Origin: Profundicola sp964553105 | GTDB lineage: Bacteria; Bacteroidota; Bacteroidia; Flavobacteriales; Weeksellaceae | Assembly: GCA_964553105.1 (NCBI GenBank) | Contig: CAZKJO010000019.1 | Span: forward strand, 1-42,233 | Direction: 5' to 3' | DNA length: 42,233 nt | Part shown: piece after piece, positions 41,661 through 42,233 of the stretch | Layout: every line of letters begins with the position of its first letter | Position numbering within the stretch: the first letter of the stretch is position 1 | Program-made: the position numbers and the translations under genes | Notes under the pieces: model-generated | What the model was told of the DNA's origin: nothing | What the model saw: only the letters and a program-made list of their open reading frames with translations | Databases searched by the model: none

Positions 41661-42233
41661 TTATTTACTTATTTTAAATAATTGCTGATAATATAAATAT
41701 AGGGAAATTTGTGATGCCGTTGTTCCTCCTATAGCCATACCCCATTTAGTCGCAACAGATACATTACTATTTAGTCCATAAGTATAACCAACCCCTAAAC
41801 GCATTGGGGAAGGTGCTAATGATGGCACTGAACCACGTCCATATGAAAGAAAAGATTGCTTTCCCTCTACAAAACGTCCAGTAACTCGTGACCTTGGATA
41901 TTGGGTAATCCTATACGCTTCATCACTATAATTAATTGCTCTTGACGCCAAGCCAGACACTCTAGTAGCACTCCACATTTTATATCCTTGTGCTAAATAC
42001 GACGCTCCTCTAGCAAAACCTATCTCTGGTAAAAGCATACTTCCACCATAAGCTAAACTATTACCCAATCCTCCTGCAGAAGGAGACCATTGATGATATG
42101 CTCTTTCATAAGCCTTGGCTGTACTTTCAGAAACTATATACTCATTTCGAACTTGTAAGTTAGTTGCTACATCTGAAATTTGACTATTAATATTTGCCAA
42201 AATTTGATTTGACGTATCTGGACCTTCAGCATC
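41661..42233 (-). CDS. C-terminal part of a larger protein, candidate polymorphic toxin
   Basis: The minus-strand frame is open to the window edge (190 residues visible; first visible residues DAEGPDTSNQILANIN), so this is a fragment of a longer gene. The codon at 42200 is an internal TTG, not a start. The fragment is rich in Gly, Ala, Ser and Tyr: a segment LPEIGFARGASYLAQGYK, then a polar region with YPRSRVTGRFVEGKQS, and a hydrophobic Gly-rich end (WGMAIGGTTASQISLYLYY). It resembles the junction between repeat shaft and toxin tip of Rhs/polymorphic toxins in context and composition, but I see no known nuclease, deaminase or protease motif. Identity unproven. Confidence 0.6.
   Translation of the reverse strand, partial: DAEGPDTSNQILANINSQISDVATNLQVRNEYIVSESTAKAYERAYHQWSPSAGGLGNSLAYGGSMLLPEIGFARGASYLAQGYKMWSATRVSGLASRAINYSDEAYRITQYPRSRVTGRFVEGKQSFLSYGRGSVPSLAPSPMRLGVGYTYGLNSNVSVATKWGMAIGGTTASQISLYLYYQQLFKISK

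Noticed and set aside
1..42233. CRISPR array, tRNA or rRNA genes, insertion sequences
   Set aside because: No regularly spaced repeat-spacer array, no transposase and no rRNA were seen; no convincing tRNA cloverleaf was noticed, although short RNAs cannot be excluded by eye.

Overview
The window (about 37-38% GC by eye) reads as a chromosomal segment of a Bacteroidota bacterium, most likely a Flavobacteriales relative. The pointers are atpD-atpC standing apart from the other ATP synthase genes, a PUR-alpha-like small protein, an FtsZ with a long acidic linker and a Bacteroidota-type C-terminus, an FtsI with a PASTA domain, a three-gene sdhCAB complex, and promoters of the Bacteroidota TAnnTTTG type in front of most transcription units. 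The DNPR motif in MurE indicates a meso-diaminopimelate peptidoglycan, as in Gram-negatives. I cannot name the genus.

Layout. 1-9.6 kb is a mosaic of single housekeeping genes on both strands: radA (5' end cut), a formimidoylglutamase-like arginase-family enzyme, an overlooked 50-residue ORF, mnmA, a cupin-8/JmjC-like protein, a DtxR-family regulator, a conserved 480-residue protein of unknown function back to back with a metallo-beta-lactamase-fold hydrolase, a PUR-alpha-like protein and ribF. 9.8-11.6 kb is atpDC. hflX follows on the minus strand, then the translation operon thrS-infC-rpmI-rplT (13.4-16.6 kb), in which infC has no ATG/GTG/TTG at its proper start. engB and an alpha/beta hydrolase form a minus-strand pair (16.9-18.2 kb).

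18.9-34.2 kb is a tightly packed division and cell wall (dcw) cluster: mraZ, rsmH, ftsL-like, ftsI, murE, mraY, murD, ftsW, murG, murC, ftsQ, ftsA, ftsZ. Most junctions overlap or are a few bases apart, and a row of three 10-bp-spaced MraZ-type boxes lies just upstream of mraZ. murF and ddl are not in the cluster. A YqeY protein, an RlpA-like secreted protein and sdhCAB follow. sdhB and the opposing rnpA are both cut by a 100-N assembly gap (38899-38998). Then come a bacilliredoxin, asd, and an accessory tail: a decayed fragment, an unrecognised 144-residue protein, and the C-terminal end of a larger protein in the arrangement expected of a polymorphic toxin and its immunity gene.

Most noteworthy are (1) the putative toxin-immunity module at the right edge, (2) three copies of a degenerate palindromic intergenic repeat (about 1.39, 13.08 and 18.33 kb) built around a terminator-like hairpin, (3) the non-canonical infC start, and (4) the MraZ operator with a possible second site on the other strand. 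Apart from the right-hand tail, the genes are ordinary core genes.
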